From positions 1-50,546 of the forward strand of contig JAJZGK010000002.1 of the NCBI GenBank assembly GCA_021798485.1: a DNA stretch of 50,546 nt, read 5' to 3'. Numbering within the stretch: position 1 is the first letter of the stretch; each line of letters opens with the position of its first letter. Below the pieces are notes generated by a model, which worked only from the letters and a program-made list of their open reading frames with translations, was not told where the DNA came from and searched no databases. The DNA comes from Pseudomonadota bacterium. GTDB lineage: Bacteria > Pseudomonadota > Alphaproteobacteria > Rhodospirillales > Magnetospirillaceae. A program made the position numbers and the translations under genes. Shown piece after piece: positions 42,791 to 50,546 of the stretch.

Positions 42791-42916
42791 ACCAACCGGC
42801 CAATGCATTGACCGGTTGTATCGTCCCTCGCCGGGCGGCTGCATTTGCAGCCTTGGCCGCTCGCTCAATGCTCGCTGGATACCGGCCAACCCGTCACCTC
42901 AATGGTTGGCCGGTAT
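42791..42916 (+). repeat. Dispersed hairpin repeat, copy D
   Basis: 126 bp, within the chemotaxis operon between cheA (stop at 42916-42918 shares the repeat's last base) and cheW. The central stem is GGCTGC...GCAGCC. Its position would place the hairpins in the cheA-cheW mRNA. Confidence 0.9.
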
Positions 42917-45051
42917 CATTCGGCCGCCAGCGGGGCGTTGCCGCCGCCGCCGTCACGGTCGCCCTCGGCCTTCAAAGCCCCCACATCCAGGATCAGGGCC
43001 ACCCGGCCATCGCCCAGGATGGTGGCGGCGGAAACGCCGCGCACCGGGCGGAAGTTGGATTCCAGGCTTTTGATCACCACCTGCTGCTGGCCCAAAAGTT
43101 CGTCCACCAGCAGGCCGACACGATCGCCGCCCTCGGTTTCCACCACCACCACCAGGCCCTTGGTGGGATCGGTGACGGCGCCTTCCACATTGAACAGGCT
43201 GTGCAGGGCCACCAGGCGGATATATTCGCCGCGCAAGGTCAGCATATTGCCCACGTTGACCAGCGCGTGGGTCTGCTCCGGCTTGGGGCGGATGCTTTCA
43301 ACGATATTGGTCAGCGGCAGCACGTAGCGCTCACCGCCCACCGCCACCAGCATGCCGTCCATCACCGCCAGGGTCAGCGGCAGCGACATGATGAAACGCG
43401 CCCCCACGCCGGGCTGGGACTGCACGCTGACGCGCCCGCCCACGTCCTGGATGTTCTTGCGCACCACGTCGAGGCCGACACCGCGCCCCGAGACATCGGA
43501 CACCACGGCGGCGGTGGAAAAACCGGGCGCGAAGATCAGCTGATCGATCTGCTCGTCGCTCAAGGACTGGCCGCGTTCCACCAGCCCCTTTTCGATGGCC
43601 TTTTCCAGCACGCGGCGGCGGTCGATGCCCTGGCCGTCGTCTTCGATCTGGATGATCACCCGGCCTGAACGATGTTCGGCGCTGAGATGGATGGTGCCCT
43701 CCGGCGGTTTGCCGCGGGCGGCCCGCTGCTCGGGGGATTCCAGGCCGTGATCGAGGGAGTTGCGGATCAGATGCACCATGGGATCGGACAATTGCTCGAT
43801 CACCGTTTTGTCCACCTCTGTCCCCTCGCCGCTCATCACCAGCCGCACCTGTTTGCCCAGCCGCGACGAAAGATCGCGGACGATGCGCGGCGCCCGCGAG
43901 AACAGCGTTTTGATGGGCTGGGCGCGGATGGCCATCACGCTTTCCTGCAGTTCGCGGGTGTGATGCGAGAGTTCCTGCAGGCCCATGAACAGTTCGGGGT
44001 GGCTTTCGGCCGAAAAGCGGTTGGTCTGCTGCCCCAGCATGGCCTGGGTGATCACCAGTTCGCCCACCATGTTGACCAGACGGTCCACCTTATCGAGCTC
44101 GACGCGGATCGATGCGGTGTGCACGCCGCCGCTGCCGGGCTTGTCCTCGGCCCGCATGCGCAGCCCCGCCTCGGCGGGATGGCCTTCCTCGGCGGGATGA
44201 TCGGGGTGATCAGGATGTTCGGAAGGCTCCGGGTGGAGGGCGGCCGGCGCCGGGGGCGCGGCGGGCGTTGCGGCGGGAGCGGCGGCGGGCGCCTCGGGCT
44301 TTTCGGCCTCGGCGCCGCCATCGGGCTCCACCGAAACCTCGGCGCAATCCCCGGCCACGAATTCGAAAACGTCGAGAACCGCCTGGCGCCCCTGATCGGT
44401 GGTCATGCGGAAGTTCCACGACAGATAGGCGTCCTGCGCGGCCAGATCCTCCAGGCGGGCGGGCAGACGGGTCAGATCGGCGCTGGTTTCCAACGCGCCC
44501 AGGCCGGCCAGTTCCCGCACCATCATCAGGGGATCGTTGCCGGTGCGCAGCATCTCGGCCGTGGGAATGAAGCGGACCAGGAAACACGCCTCGCCCGCCG
44601 CCACCGGAGCGGACGGGGTGCTGGCCGCCGCGCCGGAATCCTGTCCGCCTTGTCCGGTCAGGGTGTTCAGCACCTGGGTTACGCGCTCGCCATGGTCGGG
44701 CGGCAGCACCACGCCTTCCTGGGCGGCGCGCACGAAGTCGCCCAGAATGTCGTTGCCGCGCACCAGCACCTCGGCCAGCGCCGGGGTCAGCCCCACCCGG
44801 CCCGAGCGCAGGGCGTCGAGGGCGGTTTCGAAAACATGGGCGAAGCGCACCAGATCGCTAAAGGCGAAGGCCCCGGCGCCGCCCTTGATGGAGTGCACGC
44901 AGCGGAACACGGCATTGCAGTCTTCCGGATCGTCACTGCCATTCTGCAGGCGCAGCAGGCATTCCTCCGCCGTGATCAGCAGCTCGGCGCATTCCTCGAA
45001 ATAGGTCGTCTTGAAACGCGACAGGTCGTTCGTCGAGGACTCTTCGGTCAT
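42916..45051 (-). CDS. cheA: Chemotaxis histidine kinase CheA
   Basis: A 711-aa CheA. P1 with His53 (FRCVHSIKGGAGAF); a weakly conserved middle; a Pro/Ala linker with a His-Pro run (EHPDHPDHPAEEGHP, about 270-290); P3 dimerisation (LDKVDRLVNMVGELVITQAM); P4 kinase (MVHLIRNSLDHGLESPEQRA, DDGQGID, DVSGRGVGLDVV); and a P5 CheW-like domain. It phosphorylates CheY and CheB. Confidence 0.95.
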   Translation of the reverse strand: MTEESSTNDLSRFKTTYFEECAELLITAEECLLRLQNGSDDPEDCNAVFRCVHSIKGGAGAFAFSDLVRFAHVFETALDALRSGRVGLTPALAEVLVRGNDILGDFVRAAQEGVVLPPDHGERVTQVLNTLTGQGGQDSGAAASTPSAPVAAGEACFLVRFIPTAEMLRTGNDPLMMVRELAGLGALETSADLTRLPARLEDLAAQDAYLSWNFRMTTDQGRQAVLDVFEFVAGDCAEVSVEPDGGAEAEKPEAPAAAPAATPAAPPAPAALHPEPSEHPDHPDHPAEEGHPAEAGLRMRAEDKPGSGGVHTASIRVELDKVDRLVNMVGELVITQAMLGQQTNRFSAESHPELFMGLQELSHHTRELQESVMAIRAQPIKTLFSRAPRIVRDLSSRLGKQVRLVMSGEGTEVDKTVIEQLSDPMVHLIRNSLDHGLESPEQRAARGKPPEGTIHLSAEHRSGRVIIQIEDDGQGIDRRRVLEKAIEKGLVERGQSLSDEQIDQLIFAPGFSTAAVVSDVSGRGVGLDVVRKNIQDVGGRVSVQSQPGVGARFIMSLPLTLAVMDGMLVAVGGERYVLPLTNIVESIRPKPEQTHALVNVGNMLTLRGEYIRLVALHSLFNVEGAVTDPTKGLVVVVETEGGDRVGLLVDELLGQQQVVIKSLESNFRPVRGVSAATILGDGRVALILDVGALKAEGDRDGGGGNAPLAAE

Positions 45052-45105
45052 GCTCGCGGACTCCGCAGGTGGTGGTCGGCAGATGGCAGGGAGAAACCAG
45101 GGGTC

Positions 45106-45471
45106 TTACGGGCAGACCTTGGCCACCACCTGCAAAAGCTTTTCGGGCGAGAACGGTTTGACGATCCAGCCGGTGGCCCCGGCGGCGCGTCCCTCGTTCT
45201 TCTTGCTCTGGTCGGATTCGGTGGTCAGCACCAGGATAGGGGTGCCCGCGTGGCCGGGGGTGGCGCGGATGCGCCGGGTCAGGGTCAGGCCATCCATCTG
45301 CGGCATGTTGACGTCGGTAATGACGCAATCCACCGTTTCGCGGCCCAGCATCGACAGTCCCTCGACCCCGTTCACGGCTTCCACCACCTTGTAGCCGGCG
45401 CCCCGCAGGGTGAAGGCCACCATTTCCCGCATGGTCTTGGAATCGTCCACGGCCAGAATGCACTTGCTCAT
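45106..45471 (-). CDS. cheY: Chemotaxis response regulator CheY
   Basis: A 121-aa single-domain CheY: ILAVDDSKTMREMV, acceptor Asp53 (VITDVNMPQMDG), Thr in LVLTTESDQ and Lys in IVKPFSPEKL. It carries the phosphate to the flagellar motor. The start at 45471 follows AAGGATTGAAG. Located between STAS and cheA. Confidence 0.94.
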   Translation of the reverse strand: MSKCILAVDDSKTMREMVAFTLRGAGYKVVEAVNGVEGLSMLGRETVDCVITDVNMPQMDGLTLTRRIRATPGHAGTPILVLTTESDQSKKNEGRAAGATGWIVKPFSPEKLLQVVAKVCP

Positions 45472-45497
45472 CTTCAATCCTTGTTTTCCGGTGCCCG

Positions 45498-45779
45498 TCA
45501 GGGGGCGCACATTTCAGTCAGGTGCTGGTCCAGCCCCAGGGTGGTGAAGGCGTTGCGCAGGGCGTCCGACGGAGCTTCGAGCCGCAGCCGCCCGCCCTTG
45601 CCCCGGCAGTCCGCCGCCGCCGTCAGCAGAACCTGCAGGCAGGCGGTGGAAACCCGGTCGACGGCAGCGCCGTTCAGCAGGATCTCCCGCTCCGCCATCC
45701 GCTCCAGCAGGGTCTGCCGCAGAGGTTCGGCCGCCGACAGATCCAGGATTGCCGGCAGATTAAACGCGGCTTCGCTCAT
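45498..45779 (-). CDS. STAS-domain protein in the chemotaxis operon
   Basis: A 93-aa STAS protein: LPAILDLSAAEPLRQTLLER, VDRVSTACLQVLLTAAADC with the expected phosphorylatable Ser in the DR(V/I)S.ACLQ turn, and LRLEAPSDALRNAFTTLGL. STAS-only proteins of chemotaxis clusters are thought to modulate CheA. It lies between the PAS MCP and cheY. Mechanism untested. Confidence 0.85.
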   Translation of the reverse strand: MSEAAFNLPAILDLSAAEPLRQTLLERMAEREILLNGAAVDRVSTACLQVLLTAAADCRGKGGRLRLEAPSDALRNAFTTLGLDQHLTEMCAP

Positions 45780-45813
45780 GGCGCTCCCTTTCCTTGCCTG
45801 GTGTCCGGATGCT

Positions 45814-48417
45814 TTAGAATTCTTCCCAATCGTCTCCGCCGGCCTTCCTGGACGGCGCCGGGCGCTTGGCCGGCGGCGCCTTGGTCTCCTTGGCCGAATG
45901 CAGCTTGTTCAGATGCTCATGCGCGTGGGTGGCCTTGGCCGGGGTGCGGGCCGGCGGCGCGCGCCGGGTTTCCACGGCATGGGCGGGTTCCGGCGCGGCG
46001 CGGACCTTGCCGGTCTGGAAGAAGCCCATCAGGCGGTCCAGCTCCTGGGACTGATCCTCGAGGGCGCTGGCGGCGGCCGAGCTTTCCTCCACCAGGGCGG
46101 CGTTCTGCTGGGTCATCTCGTCCATCTGGGTCACGGCGGCGTTGACCTGCTCGATACCGTCGGCCTGTTCCTGGCTGGCGGCGGCGATTTCCGCCACGAT
46201 ATCGGCCACCCGCTTAACGCTGCCCAAGATGTCGTCGAGGGTGGTGCCGGCCTTCTTCACCAGATCGGCGCCGCCCTTGACCTCGGTGGTGGACTGGCCG
46301 ATCAGCCCCTTGATCTCCTTCGAGGCCTGGGCCGAACGCTGCGCCAGGCTGCGCACTTCCTGCGCCACCACGGCAAAACCCTTGCCGGCATCACCGGCCC
46401 GCGCCGCCTCGACGGCGGCATTGAGGGCCAGCAGATTGGTCTGGAAGGCGATTTCGTCGATCATGCCCACGATATCGCCGATACGCTGCGACGACGCCTC
46501 GATCCGGCCCATGGCGGCGATGGCGTCCGAGACCACCTGCCCGCCCGAGGCCGCCACATCGCGCGCCCCCGAGGCCAGCTGATTGGCCTGCTGGGCATTG
46601 GCGGCGTTCTGCTTGACCGTGGCCGACAGTTCCTCCATGGAGGCGGCGGTTTCCTCGAGGGCGCTGGCCTGCTGTTCCGAACGCTGCGACAGATCAAGGT
46701 TGCCGGTGGCGATTTCGCCGGTGGCGCTGTTGATGGAATTGGCCGCCGCGGTAATGGTGTCGACCATCTCGAACAGCTTGTCGATGGTGCCGTTCAGGGC
46801 ATCCTTGATCTGGCTGAAGGTGCCTTCGTAGGCCTGCGTCATCTTCTTGGTCAGATCGCCCCCCGAGACCGACTTCAGCACATCGACGCATTCGGTCATG
46901 CCGCGCTCGTTCTCCATGCGGTTGCGCACCATCTCGCTGACGTCGGTGGCGTATTTCACCACCTTGAAGGGCTTGCCGTTGAGATCGAGGATGGGATTGT
47001 AAGAGGCCTGAATCCACACCTCGCGGCCGCCCTTGCCGATGCGCTTATATTCCGCCGCCTGATATTCGCCGCGGTTCAGGGTGGCCCAGAACTGCTGATA
47101 ATCGGCGCTGGCGCGATAGGCGGGATCGACGAAAATGCTGTGATGACGCCCCTTCACCTCGTCCTGGGTGTAGCCCAGGGCGTTGAGGAAGTTGGCGTTG
47201 GCCTCGATGATGGTGCCGTCCATGTTGAACGAGATCACCGCCTGCGATTTCTGAATGGCGTCGATCTGGCCGGCATAGTCGGCGTTGCGCAGTTTCTGCA
47301 AGGTGACGTCGGTGGCGAATTTCACCACCTTGAAGGGCTTGCCGTTGAGATCGAGGATGGGATTGTAAGAGGCCTGGATCCACACCTCGCGCCCGCCCTT
47401 GCCGATGCGCTTATATTCCGCCGCCTGGTATTCGCCGCGGTTGAGGGCGGCCCAGAACTGCTGATAGTCGGGGCTGTTGGCGTAGGCGGCCTCCACGAAG
47501 ATGCTGTGGTGCTTGCCGCGGACCTCGTCCGGGCTGTAGCCCAGGGCGTTGAGGAAGTTGGCGTTGGCCTCGATGATGGTGCCGTCCATGTTGAACGAGA
47601 TCACCGCCTGCGATTTGCCGATGGCCTCGATCTGCCCCACGTAATCGGCGTTCTTCACTTTCTGGGCGGTGACGTCGGTGGCGAATTTCACCACCTTCAC
47701 CGGCTTGCCGGCGGCATCGAGGATGGGGTTGTAGGAGGCCTGGATCCACACCTCGCGGCCGCCCTTGCCGATGCGCTTATATTCCGCCGCCTGAAATTCG
47801 CCGCGGTTGAGGGCGGCCCAGAACTGCTGATAATCGGGGCTGCTGCGGTAGGCGGCCTCCACGAAGATGCTGTGATGCTTGCCGCGGATCTCCTCCAGGC
47901 TGTAGCCCAGCAGATCGAGGAAATTCTGGTTGGCCTCGACCACCGTGCCGTCCATGTTGAAGGTGATCATGGCCTGGGACTTGCTGATGGCCTTGATCTG
48001 CCCGGAAAAATCGAAAGCCTGCTGGCGGATGGAGGCATCGCTCCATTCCACCACGGTGCCGGTGCGGCGGCCGCCAGCGTCGAACAGCGGCGTGCTGGTC
48101 AGATCGAACTGGCGCGGGCCCACGCTGATGGTGCTTTGATGCGGCGCCGTCAGGCTGTCCAGCAGGCGCCGCTGATGGCCCGGCGTTTGATGGAACAGAT
48201 CCATGCTTTCCCCGACCAGACGCGCGGCCGAAAAATTGGGCAGATCCTTCTGCATGTCGCCTTCAGCATCGCGGAGAAAGGCCTTCATGGCCGGATTGAC
48301 ATAGACAATCGTATGATCCGCATCCGCCAGCATGACGTTGGTGGTCACCTTATCCAGGGCATCGAGCTTGGCCAGATCAACGGCGCCGGGGCGATTGGAC
48401 GACAGGAAAGAAAACAT
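45814..48417 (-). CDS. Soluble MCP with tandem PAS domains and C-terminal WxxF tail
   Basis: An 867-aa protein with no membrane segment. A divergent N-terminal PAS (about 25-135) is followed by three 122-aa PAS units (from residues 146, 268 and 390), nearly identical: [46 protein letters not shown]. Then comes a HAMP-like helix, the MCP signalling domain ([20 protein letters not shown]) and a basic linker ending DDWEEF. The last five residues match the xWxxF pentapeptide that tethers CheR and CheB in other bacteria. Probably a cytoplasmic redox or ligand sensor (PAS cofactors unknown). Confidence 0.9.
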   Translation of the reverse strand: MFSFLSSNRPGAVDLAKLDALDKVTTNVMLADADHTIVYVNPAMKAFLRDAEGDMQKDLPNFSAARLVGESMDLFHQTPGHQRRLLDSLTAPHQSTISVGPRQFDLTSTPLFDAGGRRTGTVVEWSDASIRQQAFDFSGQIKAISKSQAMITFNMDGTVVEANQNFLDLLGYSLEEIRGKHHSIFVEAAYRSSPDYQQFWAALNRGEFQAAEYKRIGKGGREVWIQASYNPILDAAGKPVKVVKFATDVTAQKVKNADYVGQIEAIGKSQAVISFNMDGTIIEANANFLNALGYSPDEVRGKHHSIFVEAAYANSPDYQQFWAALNRGEYQAAEYKRIGKGGREVWIQASYNPILDLNGKPFKVVKFATDVTLQKLRNADYAGQIDAIQKSQAVISFNMDGTIIEANANFLNALGYTQDEVKGRHHSIFVDPAYRASADYQQFWATLNRGEYQAAEYKRIGKGGREVWIQASYNPILDLNGKPFKVVKYATDVSEMVRNRMENERGMTECVDVLKSVSGGDLTKKMTQAYEGTFSQIKDALNGTIDKLFEMVDTITAAANSINSATGEIATGNLDLSQRSEQQASALEETAASMEELSATVKQNAANAQQANQLASGARDVAASGGQVVSDAIAAMGRIEASSQRIGDIVGMIDEIAFQTNLLALNAAVEAARAGDAGKGFAVVAQEVRSLAQRSAQASKEIKGLIGQSTTEVKGGADLVKKAGTTLDDILGSVKRVADIVAEIAAASQEQADGIEQVNAAVTQMDEMTQQNAALVEESSAAASALEDQSQELDRLMGFFQTGKVRAAPEPAHAVETRRAPPARTPAKATHAHEHLNKLHSAKETKAPPAKRPAPSRKAGGDDWEEF
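46938..47982 (-). repeat. Three tandem 366-bp PAS-coding repeats
   Basis: DNA units starting at 47982, 47616 and 47250 repeat with a 366-bp period. Long runs are identical between units 2 and 3, for example GCCGTCCATGTTGAACGAGA at both 47216 and 47582. Recent duplication or gene conversion is likely. Confidence 0.9.
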
Positions 48418-48486
48418 GGCGAAACCTTTTCTGCTAGACGTTGACGGTCTTGGCATCGGAACGGAAATTTACAAAACCCATGAGGA

Positions 48487-48957
48487 TCACGCCGCCGTGG
48501 CGCCAACGCTGTGCGCGGCGGCAAGGCTGTGGGAATCGAACAGATCATCCAGTTCCAGCAGGGTGACCATGCGCCCCGCCGTAATGACGATCCCTTGAAG
48601 ATAATGATTTTGGCTTTGATCGAGTGCGGGCACCGGGCGGATCTCATCGGGCTGCACCGAGAGAATATCCACCACGGCATCCACCAGAATGCCCAAAAGC
48701 CGCCCCTGCACCGCCATCACCACCACCACATGCCGGGGGGTGGGCTCGGTCTGGAGCCCGCTGAACCGGGCGCGCAGATCAAAGACGGGAACGATGACGC
48801 CGCGCAGATTGATAACGCCGCGCATGGAAGCGGGCATTTCCGGCAATTCGGTCACCGTGGTCCATCCCTTGATTTCCCGGATGGCCATCACGTCGAAGCC
48901 GTATTCTTCCGCGCCGATCGTGAAGGTGATGAATTGTCGTCCGCTGGTCGTTGCCAT
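48487..48957 (-). CDS. cheW: CheW coupling protein (second copy)
   Basis: A 156-aa CheW closely related to that at 42270: FITFTIGAEEYGFDVMAIRE, SMRGVINLRGVIVPVFDLRA and GILVDAVVDILSVQPDE. The start at 48957 (MATTSGRQ) follows AACAAGGACAG; an in-frame Met at 49071 runs back into non-coding sequence. It is 69 bp upstream of the PAS MCP. Confidence 0.93.
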   Translation of the reverse strand: MATTSGRQFITFTIGAEEYGFDVMAIREIKGWTTVTELPEMPASMRGVINLRGVIVPVFDLRARFSGLQTEPTPRHVVVVMAVQGRLLGILVDAVVDILSVQPDEIRPVPALDQSQNHYLQGIVITAGRMVTLLELDDLFDSHSLAAAHSVGATAA

Positions 48958-49144
48958 CGGTTGCTGTCCTTGTTCAGGCTCTTGGCACAAAAGCTTTAAG
49001 GGATGGTAGCAGATTTCCGGATGGATAGAAGACAAAGAGGGCTGATTGTGGCCGAAAAGTGGCAGTAACATACAAAATATTTACCCAGGATCATCCTTTC
49101 GGCGGAGACGCTCTTGTTCCAAATGAGGGGGTGTTCTCTTTTGG

Positions 49145-50546
49145 TCAGCCCCAAAGATCGTCTTCGGCAATCTGAGTATTTTGCTGGGTTTTTTCGGATT
49201 CCTTTTCCGGAATCTCGGCAATAACCGCGTCGAGGCGGGCGGCCTGGGCCGGCGTGGGCCGGAATTCCACATGCAGCCCGGCGGGCGACAGCTGCACGGC
49301 CTGGGCTTCCAGGCGCTCGACCCGGCCGATGGTCAGATAAAGCGTATCGCCCGCCGCCAATCCGGTGGGGGGCGTGTCCAGACAGGCGCCGCCAAGGGAA
49401 ATATCGGTCAGCCGCGCATCCAGGGTGCGGTCGGCCAGATGCAGGCGCACCGGCCAATCGACCGGGCGGCGCGGGTGCTTGCGGCGATCATGCACCAGGG
49501 AATTGCGCAGCCGGTCCACCAGACGATCGCTGATGGCTTCCATTTCATGGCCGATGGATCCCACCACCGAGCCCAGCAGCACCGACATCTGCTCGGTTTC
49601 CGAGGTGGTGCTGGAGATGGTGGCCACGGCGCCGGCAACCTCGGCGGCGGCCTGGGCCGCCAGATCCGCCAGGCCGGCGATGCGTTCCGCCGCCTGTTCC
49701 TGCTCGGCCGCGCCCGAAACGATGCCGCCCGACAGGTCGGAAACCTCGCGCAGGCCGGAATCCGTGGCTTCGATCAGGGCCACGGTGGCGCCGACGCCCG
49801 ATTGGATCGAGGCGATCCGCGTGGCGATTTCGCCGGTGGCCCTGGCCGTCTGGTTGGCCAGGCTTTTCACTTCGCCCGCCACCACGGCGAAGCCCTTGCC
49901 GGCATCGCCGGCCCGCGCCGCCTCGATGGTGGCGTTCAGGGCCAGAAGATTGGTTTGCGCGGCGATGTCGTTGATCAATTGCACCACGTCGCCGATCTGC
50001 CGCGAGGCCTCGGCCAGGGCGGCCACCTCGGCCAGACCGGCCTTGGCCCGTCCGGCGGTGGCGGTGGTCACCTCGAACGAGCGTTCGGCATCGGCGCGCA
50101 TTTTGCGGATGGCGTCCAGCATGGCCTCGCCGGCGCGGGCGGCCTGATCGATATTGCTGCGGGCGGTTTCCGAGGCCGAGGCGGCGCACTGGTTCTGCTG
50201 GGCCACCGAGGCCGACTGCTCGCGCAGATTATCGGCCACCCGCCCCAGGGTGTCGGAGCGTTCGCCCATGGCGCCCACGCCCTGGCCGATTTCGTTTTGC
50301 AGATCGGCCGACAGGGCGAAGAACATGGAGCGCAGCTCGGATTCCGATGAACGGCCTATTCTGGCCATTTCCGCCTGTTTGACCGTGGACAGGGCCGTGA
50401 TCCCCTGCAGGATGCGGATCTGAAACAGCAGGCGCTCCACATCGGCCACCGGCGACGACGCGGTCAGCTCGGGGCCGCTGCGGTTGGCGAGCATGCCGTC
50501 GAGAGCGGCGCCGATGGCGGCCAGCGGCCGCACCACGGCGCGCCTG
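49145..50546 (-). CDS. MCP with C-terminal PilZ domain, N-terminus outside the window
   Basis: About 467 residues visible; the frame is open to the window edge. An MCP signalling domain ([40 protein letters not shown]) is followed by a PilZ domain: basic [16 protein letters not shown] and then [12 protein letters not shown], the RxxxR and D/NxSxxG motifs that bind c-di-GMP. This links chemotaxis signalling to c-di-GMP, made and broken by several proteins in the window. The end is EDDLWG. Confidence 0.88.
   Translation of the reverse strand, partial: RRAVVRPLAAIGAALDGMLANRSGPELTASSPVADVERLLFQIRILQGITALSTVKQAEMARIGRSSESELRSMFFALSADLQNEIGQGVGAMGERSDTLGRVADNLREQSASVAQQNQCAASASETARSNIDQAARAGEAMLDAIRKMRADAERSFEVTTATAGRAKAGLAEVAALAEASRQIGDVVQLINDIAAQTNLLALNATIEAARAGDAGKGFAVVAGEVKSLANQTARATGEIATRIASIQSGVGATVALIEATDSGLREVSDLSGGIVSGAAEQEQAAERIAGLADLAAQAAAEVAGAVATISSTTSETEQMSVLLGSVVGSIGHEMEAISDRLVDRLRNSLVHDRRKHPRRPVDWPVRLHLADRTLDARLTDISLGGACLDTPPTGLAAGDTLYLTIGRVERLEAQAVQLSPAGLHVEFRPTPAQAARLDAVIAEIPEKESEKTQQNTQIAEDDLWG

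Noticed and set aside
25272-42916. Short open frames inside the four hairpin repeats, with similar peptides (ALSERPRRRMPPPGEG type)
   Set aside because: They recur only because the DNA repeat recurs, in different frames and joined to neighbouring gene starts. The DNA structure, not the peptide, is conserved.
43672-48444. A plus-strand open frame of about 1590 codons opposite cheA, cheY and the PAS MCP
   Set aside because: It is antisense to well-recognised minus-strand genes, and its composition (Gly, His, Gln, Arg, Leu-rich) is the usual shadow of GC-rich coding sequence. There is no plausible protein signature.
1-50546. CRISPR array, prophage or rRNA operon
   Set aside because: No regularly spaced short repeats, phage structural genes or rRNA sequence were seen; the only regular repeats are the PAS units and the dispersed hairpin element.

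Overview
The window looks like chromosome of a GC-rich alphaproteobacterium, most likely a Rhodospirillales member close to Magnetospirillum or Phaeospirillum. This is a judgement from protein resemblance: a MipZ-type ATPase, an alphaproteobacterial rlpA-dac-tmk-holB-metG-tatD order, a CheD-containing chemotaxis cluster and many c-di-GMP and hybrid-kinase genes. No database search was run.

Layout. 1-4670: an OpgC-type membrane acyltransferase operon (minus) diverges from a GAF-PAS hybrid histidine kinase coupled to a REC-EAL phosphodiesterase (plus). 4813-5118: chorismate mutase. 5119-10808 is an accessory region between chorismate mutase and a tRNA-Ser gene. It holds a gutted class A beta-lactamase pseudogene behind a 26-bp tandem repeat, a MazE/MazF-like toxin-antitoxin pair with a palindromic operator, an AT-richer two-gene operon (an uncharacterised 512-aa protein and a 784-aa phospholipase-D-fold protein; candidate defence module), and a tyrosine-recombinase remnant beside the tRNA. 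11034-21561 is mostly core: two hypotheticals, YdcF-like, MltB-like and RlpA envelope proteins, a D,D-carboxypeptidase, tmk, a bacteriohemerythrin lodged in the tmk-holB operon, holB, metG, tatD and an MBL-fold hydrolase.

21688-27170: an orphan flagellin, chromate transporter, two divergent hotdog thioesterases, a cytochrome c, an FNR-like regulator with an N-terminal cysteine cluster, and a gene-free but strongly structured intergenic stretch. 27245-29940 (minus): two 2-oxoglutarate/Fe(II) oxygenase-like genes and a chorismatase/RidA-like gene, possibly a small biosynthetic cluster. 30019-35822: a hybrid kinase divergent from a periplasmic binding protein and a REC-HD-GYP phosphodiesterase, then a lone receiver.

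35877-50546: a membrane MCP, a hypothetical coupled to a MipZ/ParA ATPase, and a minus-strand chemotaxis cluster: MCP-PilZ (partial), CheW, a soluble MCP with tandem PAS domains and a WxxF tail, STAS protein, CheY, CheA, CheW, CheR, CheD, CheB and a small unknown. A roughly 127-bp dispersed repeat with inverted ends and three hairpins, one with a compensatory base-pair change, occurs four times (25272, 29121, 32524, 42791), always between genes.
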